A stretch of DNA of 64,000 nucleotides, from positions 62,001-126,000 of the forward strand of contig JAFMOC010000722.1 of NCBI GenBank assembly GCA_019802505.1. The letters run 5' to 3'. This document shows positions 10,631-23,396 of the stretch, piece by piece (within the stretch, counting starts at the first letter, position 1; each line of letters opens with the position of its first letter). The notes beneath the pieces are model-generated. The model had not been told where the DNA came from and ran no database searches. It saw nothing but the letters and a program-made list of their open reading frames with translations. The position numbers were made by a program, and so were the translations under genes. This DNA comes from Corydoras sp. C115 (Eukaryota > Chordata > Actinopteri > Siluriformes > Callichthyidae).

Positions 10631-12254
10631 TCTCCGGAAAAACGCGTTGGGCAGCCAAAACCGCAGGGTCAACAGCCACCAAACCCGGAGGGTACATCCA
10701 GATGGTGTGCATCTTCTCAGATAACAAAATCCAGATGTTTTCATTTATTGGTGGCGCAATAGAGCAGCAAAACGCGTTTACGTGTCTAGCTTCTACCACC
10801 TTGTTCTCACAGTCTTCAAACTTTTTTTCCACTCTCATAGACTCTCACCAAACCACTTTGCCATTTGGACCCATAAGCTCCGCCCACTTACATTTTTCAC
10901 TAATTTGCATAATTTAAAAATTCCACTTCTTCCTACTACTTCTCCATTTTGCACTCAATCCCCATGTGTTTGGTATCAAAAAATTCAGCAGAGTGTGCCC
11001 TTCAATCTTTATCAAAAAAACAAAAAAACAGTCCCGCTGCTACATGCAAATTCATCTACATGGCATAATTCAAATTAATTCATCCTTCATTCAAAAATCT
11101 GTAACTCAAACACCCTTCACTCAAACCTTCTACAACTTCACACACACATTCAGCATCAATCCCTGAGGACGTCCAAGAAATTTGGCGCACTTCTGTCCAT
11201 AGGTGGCGCTATAACAGCTACATGTCTGTTTCTCACTAACCGTACATGCGATTGAGCTCAAACTCAACACACATCATCTTCTGTCCAGTCTCTAACAGAT
11301 ATCCAAAATGCGACTACATCCCCCGAGGTTTACGACCGCCATTTCCCGTTGACCGATGACCCTTAAACTTCACCACTCTGTACGTCTACGCACTCTTTAC
11401 AAACCCCCCAATTTCGTCGCCGATTGGCCAGAGGTGGCGCTATTTCTAAAATACTGCTAATAACGTCCACATATGTACATCTACCGTCTCATTTATGCAA
11501 TGCCATAATGCTCTACTACATCCTTCACATCTGTCCCCATACATGTCCATTAAAAAAATGTCGACTTCTCCAGATATTTCACAAAGTCCAAAACCTGCCC
11601 TTTTCGAACTAGTCTCTGGATTTTTATCCAATCTTCTCAAAATGAATCTGGTCATACTCAGGAGAATGTCTAGGTAAATAATTATCAAAAAAATGTCGAC
11701 TTTTCCACTTCCACTTATTTTACACTAATATTTATTCATTAGCGTCATTAGCATATATTGGCTATATTGCTATAACTCATTAGCTGTTAATCTCATCAAG
11801 TCCAAATTACAAAGGTATACCCGCCATGTCCCTCCGGTGATGCAGGCCGATTTTGGTTCACCTAGTCCTTAAGGGGCCTCTGATAGGCGCTATAGCATCT
11901 ACATGTGAATTTCTCACTAACCGTAAATGCGATCGAGCTCAAACTCAACACACATCATCTTCTGTCCAGTCTAAAACAGATTCCGAAAATCCGACTACCT
12001 CCCCCGAACTTTATGACCGACATCAGCCAATCCGCTGTCAGCAGGTCTTTCACGCCCTTCCCGTCGACCGATGAACTTCAAACTTCACTGATCTGTACAT
12101 CTACACATTCTTTCCCAACCACCAGATTTTCACACCGATTGGCCAGAGAGGGCGCTATATATGTATGTTCCTACTGCCATGTTGTCCAGACTGTCCATAT
12201 ACCGCTTGAACCCCGCTAATCACCGCTTGCGGTTATATTATTTATTATTATTTT
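10631..12254 (+). repeat. Macrosatellite unit A
   Basis: The unit starts TCTCCGGAAAAACGCG and carries landmark words repeated in every unit: GGTGGCGCAATAGAGCAGC, CATAAGCTCCGCCCACTT, TTTGGCGCACTTCTGTCCA and CGATTGGCCAGAGG. It ends GCTTGAACCCC (12204-12214) followed by CACCGCTTGCGGTTATATT. Open frames inside recur from unit to unit but differ in length and lack recognisable domains. Confidence 0.85.
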
Positions 12255-13911
12255 TCTCCGGAAAAACTCGTTGGGCAGCCAAAACCGCAGGTCCTACAGC
12301 CACCAATCCCGGAGGGTACATCCAGATGGTGTGCATCTTCTCAGATAACAAAATCCACAGCTTTTCATTAATAGGTGGCGCAATAGAGCAGCAAAACGCG
12401 TTTACGCGTCTAACTTTTACCACCTTCTTCTCCCAGTCTTCAAACTTTTTTTCCAGTCTCACAGATTCTCAACAAACCACTTTGCCATTTGAACCCATAA
12501 GCTCCGCCCACTTAGATTTTTTGCTAATTTGCATAATTTGAAAATTACACTTCTTTCTACTACTTCTACAGTTTTAACTCAATCCCCATGTGTTTGATAT
12601 CAAAAAATTCAGCGGAGCGTGCCCTTCAATAGTTATCAAAAAAACTTCGACTTTTCCCTTCAGTCCCACTGCTACATGCAAATTCATCTACATGTCATAA
12701 TTCAAATTAATTCATCCTTCATTCAAAAATCTGTATCTCAAACAACCATCACTCAAACCTTCTACAACTTCACACACACATTCAGCATCAGTCCCTTAGG
12801 ACGTCGAAGAAATTTGGCGCACTTCTGTCCATAGGTGGCGCTATAACAGCTACATATCAGTTTCTCAATGTCATCGAGCTCAAACTCAACATACATCATC
12901 TTCTCTCGAGTCTCTAACAGATATCTAAAATGCGACCACATCCCCCGAAGTTTACGACCGCCATTAGCCAAACCGATGTCAACAGGCCTTTCATGCCCTT
13001 CCCGTTCATTGATCACCCTTAAACTTCACTACTCTGTACTTCTACGCACTCTTTACAAACCCCCCAATTTCGATGCCGATTGGCCAGAGGTGGCGCTATT
13101 TCTAAAATACTGCTAATAACTTCCACATATGTACATCTACAGTCTCATTTATGCAATCAGCTCATGCTCTACTACATCCTTCACATCTGTCTTCATACAT
13201 GTCCATTAAAAATATGTAGACTTCTCCAGATATTTCACAAAGTCCAAAACGTGCCCTTTTCGAACTAGTCTCTGGATTTTAATCCAATCTTCTCAAAATT
13301 GATCTGCTGATACTCAGGAGAATGTCTAGGTAAATAATTATCAAAAAAATCTCGACTTTTCCACTTCCACTTATTTTACACTAATATTTTTCCATTAGTG
13401 CCATTAGCATATATATAGGCTACATTGCTATAACTCATTAGCCGTTAATCTCATCAAGTCCAAATTACACAGATATACCCGCAATGTCCCTCCAGTTATG
13501 CAGGCCAATTTTGGTTGACCTAGTCCTTAAGGGGCCTCTGATAGGTGCTAAAACAGCTACATGTCAGTTTCTCACTAACCGTAAATTCGATCGAGCTCAA
13601 ACTCAACAAACATCATCTTCTGTCCAGTCTAAAACAGATTCCGAAAATCCGACTACCTCCCCCGAACTTTATGACCGACATCAGCCAATCCGCTGTCAGC
13701 AGGCCTTTGACGCCCTTCCCGTCGACCGATGAACTTCAAACTTCACTGATCTGTACATCTACACACTCTTTACCAACCACAAGATTTTGACACCGATTGG
13801 CCAGAGGGGGAGCTATATATGTATGTTCTTACTGGCATGTTGTCCAGACTGTCCAATGTCGCTTGAACCCCGCTGATCGCCGCTTGCGGCTATATTTCTT
13901 ATTATTATTTT
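12255..13911 (+). repeat. Macrosatellite unit B
   Basis: Same order of landmarks as unit A, 1657 bp long, with the terminal GCTTGAACCCC at 13861-13871. Its last ~600 bp are nearly identical to the last part of unit C (15465-16080): the 82-residue frames at 13484 and 15659 are the same. Confidence 0.85.
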
Positions 13912-16086
13912 TCTCCGGAAGAACGAGTTGGGCAGCCAAAACCGCAGGGACTACAGCCACCAAACCTGGAGGATACATCCAGATGGTGTGCATCTTCTCA
14001 GATAACAAAATCCACAACTTTTCACCCATAGGTGGCGCAATAGTGCAGCAAAACGCGTTTACGTGTCGAGCTTCTACCACCTTCTTCTCACAGTCTTCAA
14101 ACTTTTTTTCCAGTCTCACAGACTCTCACGGACACATAAGCTCCGCCCACTTAGATTTTTTGCTAATTTGCATAATTTGAAAATTACACTTCTTCGTACT
14201 ACTTCTCCAATTTTCACTCAAACTCCATGTGTTTGGTATCAAAAAAATTCAGCGGATGGTGCTCTTCCTAACTTGGACTTTTCCCTTCAGCCCCACTGCT
14301 ACATGCAAATTCATCTATATGTCATAATTCAAATTAATTCATCCTTCATTCAAAAATCTGTAACTCAACCACCCTTCACTCAAACCTTCTACAACTTCAA
14401 ACACACATTCAGCATCAGTCCCTGAGGACGGAGAAGAAATTTGGCGCACTTCTGTCCATAGGTGGCGCTATAACAGCTACATGTCTGTTTCTCACTTACC
14501 GTACATGCGATCGAGCTCAAAGTCAACACACATCATCTTGTGCTGACCTCCCCCTCCTCCCCCTTTTAATCGCACCTTAAAAAACAACAAGCATCAACAG
14601 CATATCTGGGGGTGGGGGTATGTGTGGGGGTCTTAGGCCACTCCCCCGTTTCCCGTTATGCCGCTTGGGGTGGGGGGTAGGTGAATAAGGGGCAGTCCAT
14701 CTGGTGGGGGCGGGGGCGGTGGGTGGGCTGCGGGGCTGGGGGGGGTGGTGGGGGCGGGGCCGGTGTTCTGGCTTCCCTGGGCCTGTTTGGATTCTTGGGT
14801 CATTGCCCTGGGCTGTGCAGTCATTCCTCTGGCCGGGCTTGTCGCCGGGGTCTGGCGGGCGCTCGGCGGGGGGTGTCGTCTTGGCTGTTGGTGGTGCTCG
14901 GCGGTGGTCGGGGGCGGGTCCTCACCGTGGCGGGGGCTTGCCCTGCCGGTCTGGTGCAGCCCGGGCTGTGGGACGGCCTTGCGGGTTCATGGCTTTGGCC
15001 GTCCCCTCCTCTCCACCCCGGAGAGAATGGGTTTACCCTCTGGGTCCGGATGTGGGTTCCCACCAATAGGGGGCGGACGCATGTCCTGGACCCAGAGTGT
15101 GTATAGATGTGTATGGGGAGTATGAGTGAGTGTGGCGTATATGTTACTGTATATGTTTACTTCGAATGAGTGGAGGTGAGTATGAGGGTGGGATGGTATG
15201 AGTGCATTTGTGTGTGAATGTATATTTGTCAGGCTGGGGCCTGGTCTGCTCCCTCTCCTGGGTCATCTAGGGTCCGCCTAATGGTGGCCCCCACCTCCGC
15301 GTCGCATTCCCCTCCCGGGGGGGTTGTGCCCTTTGCCCTCTGGTGGGCTGGTGGCTCTCGGTTTCGGGGGCTGGGCGCCGGGGGGTGTGCTGGCTGGGCC
15401 TGGTGGCTGCCTGGTTGGGTTTGGGCCCCGTGGTCCCGGGGGGCCCTGGCTGGGGGGTTTCTCAATTTCTCAAAATTGATCTGCTGATACTCAGGAGAAT
15501 GTCTAGGTAAATAATTATCAAAAAAATCTCGACTTTTCCACTTCCACTTATTTTACACTAATATTTTTCCATTAGTGCCATTAGCATATATAGGCTACAT
15601 TGCTATAACTCATTAGCCGTTAATCTCATCAAGTCCAAATTACACAGCTATACCCGCAATGTCCCTCCAGTTATGCAGGCCAATTTTGGTTGACCTAGTC
15701 CTTAAGGGGCCTCTGATAGGTGCTAAAACAGCTACATGTCAGTTTCTCACTAACCGTAAATTCGATCGAGCTCAAACTCAACAAACATCATCTTCTGTCC
15801 AGTCTAAAACAGATTCCGAAAATCCGACTACCTCCCCCGAACTTTATGACCGACATCAGCCAATCCGCTGTCAGCAGGCCTTTGACGCCCTTCCCGTCGA
15901 CCGATGAACTTCAAACTTCACTGATCTGTACATCTACACACTCTTTACCAACCACAAGATTTTGACACCGATTGGCCAGAGGGGGAGCTATATATGTATG
16001 TTCTTACTGGCATGTTGTCCAGACTGTCCATTGTCGCTTGAACCCCGCTGATCGCCGCTTGCGGCTATATTTCTTATTATTATTTT
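13912..16086 (+). repeat. Macrosatellite unit C, interrupted
   Basis: Unit sequence runs from 13912 to ~14540, stops at ACACATCATCTTG, and resumes at ~15465 with TCTCAAAATTGATCTG. The missing part equals ~390 bp of unit D (16706-17095) and is replaced by a GC-rich insert. The terminal GCTTGAACCCC is at 16036-16046. Confidence 0.85.
14541..15464. other. GC-rich insert in satellite unit C
   Basis: About 924 bp, strongly G-rich on the plus strand, in an AT-rich setting. G-runs such as GGGGGCGGGGGCGGTGGGTG at 14706 are spaced closely enough for G-quadruplexes. The middle (15100-15240) is a GT/GAGT-rich stretch. Overlapping frames on both strands (14681-15125, 15218-15487) are Gly/Trp/Arg/Pro-rich and unlike any protein I know. 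No target duplication is visible, and loss of ~390 bp of the host unit suggests replacement rather than simple insertion. Confidence 0.7.
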
Positions 16087-17700
16087 TCTCCGGAAGAACG
16101 AGTTGGGCAGCCAAAACCGCAGGGACTACAGCCACCAAACCTGGAGGATACATCCAGATGGTGTGCATCTTCTCAGATAACAAAATCCACAACTTTTCAC
16201 CCATAGGTGGCGCAATAGTGCAGCAAAACGCGTTTACGTGTCGAGCTCTACCACCTTCTTCTCACAGTCTTCAAACTTTTTTTCCAGTCTCACAGACTCA
16301 CACGGACACATAAGCTCCGCCCACTTAGATTTTTTGCTAATTTGCATAATTTGAAAATTACACTTCTTCGTACTACTTCTCTAATTTTCACTCAAACTCC
16401 ATGTGTTTGGTATCAAAAAAATTCAGCGGATGGTGCTCTTCAAAACTTGGTCTTTTCCCTTCAGCCCCACTGCTACATGCAAATTCATCTATATGTCATA
16501 ATTCAAATTAATTCATCCTTCATTCAAAAATCTGTAACTCAACCACCCTTCACTCAAACCTTCTACACACACACATTCAGCATCAGTCCCTGAGGACGGA
16601 GAAGAAATTTGGCGCACTTCTGTCCATAGGTGGCGCTATAACAGCTACATGTCTGTTTCTCACTTACCGTAAATGCGATCGAGCTCGAAGTCAACACACA
16701 TCATCTTCTGTCCAGTCTCTAACAGATATCCAAAATGCGACTACATCCCCCGAAGTTTACGACCGCCATTAGCCAAACCGCTGTCAACTGGCCTTTCATG
16801 CCCTTCCCGTTGACTGATGACCCTTAAACTTCACTACTCTGTACTTCTACGGACTCTTTACAAAGCCCCCAATTTTGACGCCGATTGGCCAGAGATGGCG
16901 CTATTTCTAAAATACTGCTAATAACTTCCACATATGTTCATCTACAGTCTCATTTATGCAATCACCTAATGCTCCACTACATCCTTCACATGTTTCCCGA
17001 TAAATGTCCATTAAAAAAATGTCGACTTCTCCAGATATTTCACAAAGTCCAAAACCTGCCCTTTTCGAACTAGTCTCTGGATTTTAATCCAATCTTCTCA
17101 AAATTCATCTGCTGATAGTCAGGAGAATGTCTAGGTAAATAATTATCAAAAAAATCTCGACTTTTCCACCTCCACATATTTTACACTAATATTTTTTCAT
17201 TAGCGTCATTAGCATATATAGCCTACATTGCTATAACTCATTAGCCGTTAATCTTATCAAGTCCAAATTACACAGCTATACCCGTATTGTCCCTCCAGTG
17301 ATGCCGGCCAATTGTGGTTGACCTAGTCCTCTGATAGGCGCTATAACATCTACATGTGAGTTTCTCACTAACCGTAAATGCGATCGAGCTCAAACTCAAC
17401 AAACATCATCTTCTGTCCAGTCTAAAACAGATTCCCAGAATCCCACTACCTCCCCCGAACTTTATGACCGACATCAGCCAATCCGCTGTCAGCAGGCCTT
17501 TCACGCCCTTCCCGTCGACCAATGAACTTCAAACTTCACTGATCTGTACATCTACACACTCTTTACCAACCACCAGATTTTGACACCGATTGGCCAGAGG
17601 GGGCGATATATATGTATGTTCCTACTGCCATGTTGTCCAGACAGTGCATCACCGCTTGAACCCCGCTAATCACCACTTGCGGCTATATTTATTATTATTA
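16087..17700 (+). repeat. Macrosatellite unit D
   Basis: This is an uninterrupted ~1614 bp unit. It ends with GCTTGAACCCC at 17654-17664 and a (TTA)n run, after which a SINE begins. It provides the template for what unit C has lost. Confidence 0.85.
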
Positions 17701-17705
17701 TTGAG

Positions 17706-18068
17706 GTCGGCAGCACTGTGGCTTAGTGGTTAGCACGTTCGTTTCTAAACACTAGGGATTCCCGTTTCGAATCCCCATCTGGGTGGAGTTCCATGTTCTT
17801 CCCATGTCCACGTGGGTTTCCTCCGGGTTCTCCGGTTTTCTCCCACAGTCCAAAAACATGGATCAAGTCAATTGAGTTCTCCAAATTGCCCCATATAGAG
17901 TGTGTATATGTGTGTCTGTGTGAGTTAGTGAATATGTGCCCAGCAATAGATTGGAGCTCTGTCCTGGGTGTATCTGCCCAGAGCCCTAAATGTTCTCCCC
18001 TGGATGGGCATGGGGGCCCCCCCACGACCCTAATATAGGATAAAGTGGAAGATAATGGATGGATGGAT
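17706..18068 (+). repeat. SINE-like repeat, near full length
   Basis: The head GCAGCACTGTGGCTTAGTGG has an A box (TGGCTTAGTGG) and a weak B box (TTTCGAATCCC). The body keeps all family words through TCTCCCCTGGATGGGCATGG and GGATAAAGTGGAAGATAATG. The tail is (GGAT)n. Confidence 0.88.
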
Positions 18069-18295
18069 TATTATTGAGTGCTTTTTACAATAGTACGTTG
18101 TCACAAAGCAACTTTAAATGTTATAAGCCTTTAAACCCCCAATGAGCATGCCAAAGCAACAGTTTTAATTTTAATTAAATTTTAAGGAAAAAACCTTTGT
18201 AGGACCAAGCCTCATTAGGGAACAGTGCAGGACAGCCATGTACAGATTGTGTGGTGATCAGGTGTCCGTATTTAACAACGAATATTGTTTTGGAG

Positions 18296-18500
18296 GCTGG
18301 GCAGATACACCCAGGACTGGGCACAATCAATCGCTGGGCAAACAGTCACTCACACAGACAGCACAGGGGCAAATTAGAGCAGTCAATTGAACTTGAATCC
18401 ATGTTTTGGACAGAGGGAGAAAACTGAACAATCAAGAGAAAACCCATGCAACTACATGGAAACTCCATCGAGATTGGGATTCAAACCACTCCCAATGAGT
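18296..18500 (-). repeat. SINE-like repeat, partial
   Basis: GGGCAGATACACCCAGGAC, GGGCACAATCAATCGCTGGG and TTGAATCCATGTTTTGGAC are family words. The tail and the outer head are missing. Confidence 0.7.
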
Positions 18501-18944
18501 TTTTAGGCATTTATTTTTTAAAAGCTGCAGTTTATCATTTTATTTATTTTTGAAAAAAAATAAATTGAAAAAAAAAAAATCAATTCCAGCTTAGAAGCAA
18601 TTGCATTTCTGTTTTGTTTATCTGAGAACAGCGATAAAGAGCCTCATGAATTATGTTGTTTTATTAAATTGGGTATAATTAATGTATTAAACAATGAGGC
18701 TGCATGTAGCATACCAGAACACATTACATGCTTCATGCTTTATAATAATTAATCTTTTTGAATATGAAAAGTAAACACAGCTATTAAACAGCATATTGAG
18801 TTAAACTGTAACGTTATTACCTGTTGTAATGCAGACATATTTCAGATCCCAAGCTTTTAGAAAAATAAAGAAAGAAATTAATAAATAAAGCTGAAGTAGG
18901 TCAGTACAATTCTTGTCCAATTGATTAGTTCAACTAATCACATA
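18501..18944. other. No gene seen
   Basis: Very AT-rich, with an A-run region at 18553-18580 and no recognisable repeat family. Confidence 0.55.
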
Positions 18945-19248
18945 GGGCGGCACGGTGGCTTAGTTGTTAGCACGTTCGCCTCTCAGCACTAGGGATTCCC
19001 GGTTCGAATCTCCATCTGGGTGGAGTTTCCATATTCTGTCCATGTCTGCGTGGGTTTCCTCCGGGTTCTCCGGTTTCCTCCCAAAGTCCAAAAACATGGA
19101 TCAAGTTAAGTGAATTCTCCGAATTGCCCCATATAGAGTGTGTTTGTGTCAGTGAGTGTGTGCCCAGCGATAGATTGGCGCCCTGTCCTGGGTGTATCTG
19201 CCCAGCGCCCGAAACGTTCTCCCCTGGATGGGCATGGATGGGCATGGA
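18945..19248 (+). repeat. SINE-like repeat
   Basis: Clean head GGCGGCACGGTGGCTTAGTT, B box GGTTCGAATCT, body to GGATGGGCATGGATGGGCAT. The final GATAATGAATGA tail is absent. Confidence 0.88.
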
Positions 19249-20879
19249 TTTTAGTTCTTTTTATCTGTGTTGTTGTTATTTCCCTTCAGCAAAACTATCA
19301 AAGAGCAGGTAGTATTTAGGTGGTGGATGATTGTTAGGGTTGCTCTGACATGGGGCGGGGGGTCAGTGTGTGTGTTGAGCTGGAATGAGTGAAGCAAAGT
19401 TTTAGAATATGTTTTTTGGTATGTTCATTTCACTGTACACTGTAAACTGACATCCAGCATGAGCCTCAGTGGGCTGTATAAAGTTTTATGCTGAATTAGG
19501 ATTTCCAGCATGATGTCATATATTCCAGAAAGAGAATCAACATTCTTTGTCTTTAAGAAGCTGTTGCAAACTTCTAAGGGTACAGAACCATGTACCCACT
19601 GCATTCTGACATCACAGTGCATGCTGGACCCCTCCCCCTAATGCTGCAAAGATGTGACTTTTTAGAGTCCTGTTTTGAACATTAAAAAATCAGCACTTCA
19701 AGTTTCTACTGAATAATATGAAAGGGTTTGATTTACTTCTGATCTAAGTGAAACATGATCCAGACAAGAAATGCCCTGAACAGCGAAAACCTGACTGGAC
19801 AAACAGGACAAAACCTGAAAATTTTATGGTTCCAGCCTTGGCCTGTGCTTGAGAGAAGCACATCTATATTAAAGACTTATTGTTAAATATGAAAGCCTGT
19901 CCTTGGCCCGGACTTAAAAAGAACAGGTTAGCGTGAGCAATCAGTGATGAGGAGGGAGGGTGAGCGGTTCTAAGTTACAGAAAAGGTTCAAGGAGGGAGG
20001 AGCAATAGAGGAATCGTGAAAAAATCATTCCAAATTTTACACTGGCTTTAAAGATTGGTGTTGGGTTGAAGCCCCGCATTTTCTTTCTCAGGAGCCATAA
20101 AAAAGTCAAGTTTAAATTGTAATATGTCTTTCTTTATTTTTAGCCCATGCCAACAAGTTTGTTTTAAAAATGCCTTTTATGTGTGCGGTAATATCTATGG
20201 CCACAAAGCTTGCGGCAAAGTAGCTCTGTACATTGGCATTATGGCGTAGATTCTAGTTGTGATTTCCTTCAGTGATTAATCATATGTAAACATATGATCT
20301 CACCCACTCATACACATTTTTAGCATGTTTTGCACTTGCATTTTAAACATGCATTTTTTTGTGTTTTGTTTTCCAACCATGCCAAATGGCGCTCGTGAGG
20401 GCAGAAGAGAGCAGAGCTTTGCACTTCATTGCCACTTGGTTGTCTGCTGGCAACTGTACTATTTTTTCCCAAGAAATAGCGGGTGGAATGCAGGAAGATA
20501 CTACATCTTTCTGCCATAGGTGGGAGCTGAGGGTCATCTTTGCAGGCTTGAGAAGCATAGCTCTCGTCCTATAGGCACTGTATACTTGGAGCAGCTGGAG
20601 TAGGACAGTGGTTCATCCAAGGACTGGATTAAAAGGTCCCCCTCTTGTCATTCATTTTTGTTCAAGTTGTATCTTCCTAGAATCCAATACGTTCTCCCCT
20701 GGATGGAGATTATTTGGAAGAAGATAAGATGAGATGAGAAACAAACTGGAACTTTGGATATGTTTTGTTTTAACTTTTAAAATTTGAATAGCAAAATTCA
20801 AAGTTAGAGAACACAAAGAACAAAGAACCAAACACGGGACCTTCTTGCTGTGAGGTGGAAGTGCTAAACTTTGCAGCTG
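19249..20879. other. No gene seen
   Basis: The stretch 19303-19350 (AGAGCAGGTAGTATTTAGGT) resembles the repeat at 38555, a Tc1-MITE interior word. A lone SINE word TTCTCCCCTGGATGG lies at 20691. Frames around 20320-20574 on both strands overlap one another and have no domain I know. Confidence 0.5.
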
Positions 20880-21093
20880 CAGTGACCCAAGATAGGTTTG
20901 TGTGTGGGGCAATTTAGATAGGTGCAATTAGAGCAGCCAATTTTCCTTGAATCCATGTTTTTGGACCGTAATACGAAACCACAGAAAACCCACACGGACA
21001 TGGGGAGAACATGGAAACCCAGCTCGGGATTTGAACCTTGGATCCCCAGCACTGAGAGGCAAACATGCTTAACACTATGCCACCATGCCGCTC
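20880..21093 (-). repeat. SINE-like repeat, partial
   Basis: It runs from GGGGCAATTTAGATAGG through TTGAATCCATGTTTTTGGAC to head remnants CAGCACTGAGAGG and ATGCCACCATGCCGC. Confidence 0.75.
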
Positions 21094-21591
21094 ATGATAG
21101 CACCTGCCTAAAATAATTCATAGTCCAGCACATTAACTCACCTCTTCCCTTAACTGTCAGTCTTGTGCCTGTGTGCCAGTTCTTTTATGTGATCAGTTAA
21201 GCAGGGTGTCTGATTACCTCTGTCCATTCTGTAAAGTAGGTCAGACTCATTAATTAATGCCCAGACAAAATAGGGTAGGTAATGAAAATGCAGGTTTTCA
21301 CGTTCTGCTGTCTTCCACAAGGTTTGTGAGGATTCAGTGCTGACAATAAACTTTTGCTCGTACACAAATGTTATTCAACGAGGAAATGAGTCTAAAGGTT
21401 TTCACACATGGTCAGTTTTAAGAGATGTAAAGCCGACGCATCACGTGGCGCTCAGATTTTAAACAGTGCAACAACTCGTAAACATACTGCTGTACACTTT
21501 CTTTCAAGGATGGCCAAGCAATTTTCTCTCTCGGGCTTCTTATTGGAGAGGGACTGTGAGTGTGCATTGATTGCTGCTATCAAAGGGAATT

Positions 21592-21643
<52 letters not shown>

Positions 21644-22556
21644 CTATAGGCAGCTGAATTATTGATGGATGTGCTGTGAATTGCCAAGAGGCGTGTGAAC
21701 TTTCCTCGTGTCCAATTAATCTTTTAGCTGACTTCAGCCCGAGTCATCACTCGCAATCCAGATAACAAGATGTTGAGGGGAAAAGAACAACAGAGGGGAA
21801 AACCCTCAGCGGAGATAAAAGCAGCCGTATAGAACAACGGCGCGACACGACCAGAATAAAATGCGATTAGGTTCGACTCCTTGGCTACTTCGCTAACCGG
21901 CCCGGCCTGTTAGATGAGATCAGGTAGATCTAAGAAAGCAACATAATGAACGCTGCAGTTCTAGAACGTGGTGAACAGGAACTACAGATCGATCAGAATG
22001 AAGCCAGCTTAACACTAATTACATACACTTCACATCAAACTGAGGAATTCTTCACTTGTTAGTGAATTCAACTGTCTATAAAGAATTACTAATACACAGC
22101 ACTGGTATTGGATGGGACAACCTACCAAAGCACACATGCATAATTCTCAGTTGAATAATCAGAACATTTAGGGTTGCACAACATCAGAACTGAATCAGAG
22201 AATTAGCCAATCAGTGAGTAGGGCTGTGGGGATTCTTTAGCTAGGAGGCTGGTGTGTTTTAAACTCTAGCTGGATGCATCATTGCCATTGCTAATTTCCC
22301 AGCTCCTTCACTTCACAGTACAGATGTTTTATTTATGGTGCAAGACATGTCTCACGATGACTGCTCAAGGATACCACAGTAATTGGGGATCCATTGTAGG
22401 ATCTAATCCCACACACAGTTCCTGAGAGCTTTAAGAGTTCCATTTAGAAAGTAGTGCCGCTGTGTCTTTGTGCCTGTTTTAAGCCGCAAAACAACCCCAG
22501 ACCATCGCACTGCCTCCTCCATGTTTTGTTGTAAATTATCAACTACTCAACTGCGT
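21094..22556. other. No gene; one (AC)n tract
   Basis: Mostly unique-looking sequence with an (AC)n microsatellite at 21593-21640. The interval 21660-21990 contains no family repeat I recognise and would be a place to look for conserved non-coding sequence. Confidence 0.5.
21593..21640. repeat. (AC)n microsatellite
   Basis: About 24 AC units. Confidence 0.95.
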
Positions 22557-22860
22557 TTACACAACCCTGCATGATAAGTGTCTATGGGAGGGGTGATCTG
22601 CCACGAAGAAGGGATAGTAGATTACCTGCCCCCGTGCAGGCAGCTTAATCTCTGTCTGCCTGCAGTTACACACTTCATGAATGTTACTAGATCTATAGGC
22701 TAGAGTTGTGTATCCGCACTGCAGAAAGTAAGCTTGATGGCCGCAGATGCCTTCATTGGCCACATGTGGCCTCATCGTATTCTGGGTTTCAGTACCAAAG
22801 TTATGAATGAATGAGGATTTCCCAAGCACAGGAACAAGCTTTATTAAACATTGCTTTAAA
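22557..22860 (-). mobile_element. Eroded LTR-element leader fragment
   Basis: On the minus strand, TTTAATAAAGC (an LTR-type polyadenylation signal, plus 22841-22851) is followed by a primer-site-like GGTACTGAAACCCAGAA and then a 90-residue frame. That frame contains NCRQTEIKLPARG and YYPFFVADH, which match SCRQTE and YLLVADRANGHH of the frame at 43912-44316 in the same relative order. I infer two copies of one family; this one is more decayed. Confidence 0.4.
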
Positions 22861-23396
22861 ATACACTACAATACATTAAAATCAAGTTCCTGATGACTAC
22901 TCCTCCATCCAGTCTTCCTATGGATCCACTTCTTAGCTTGTGCGTTCCAGTCAACTGACTTTCAATCACCGGGTTTTCTTTTACTGTTTGATGCCTCTTC
23001 TCTTTCTCTCTATTTAAGCCCCTTGCCGTTACTTTAATTCTTGGTTCTTAGTCTGAGTCTATGATTTTTGTAAGTCCCTAGGATTAGTTGCTCTTCATTG
23101 CTTCACCTGTTACAATATTTTTGTTTCGTTTTATTTTTTTCTGTTTCAGGTGTTTATGATTTCATATATCAGTTACAGCTGTATTCTGTGGTGACCATCT
23201 GCCTTAAACTTCTACTTTTGGCAAAGAGGACTTCTGCTTATAGACTCAATGTCCATTGCCGCTTGCAACACCTTTGCCCCCAGCATCACTGCACTCCCAG
23301 CAACACTGCACTCACTGCACTCCTCAGGTATTATTCATTCTGACCTATCAGTCTTTAAGATCTTTGTTTTTTTTTTATTTCACTGTGGCATATATA
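22861..23396. other. No gene seen
   Basis: AT/CT-rich, without recognisable coding or repeat families up to the Tc1 end. Confidence 0.55.

Noticed and set aside
14681..15487. Several overlapping Gly/Trp/Arg-rich frames
   Set aside because: They occur in several frames and on both strands at once, as expected for GC-rich DNA with few stop codons.
9753..17700. Target duplication (TATATTTATTATTATTA) around the satellite block
   Set aside because: The same AT-rich trinucleotide sequence occurs inside every unit, so it cannot be told from unit sequence.
20320..20574. Protein-coding exon
   Set aside because: Overlapping frames of similar length occur on both strands, with no splice-site or domain support.
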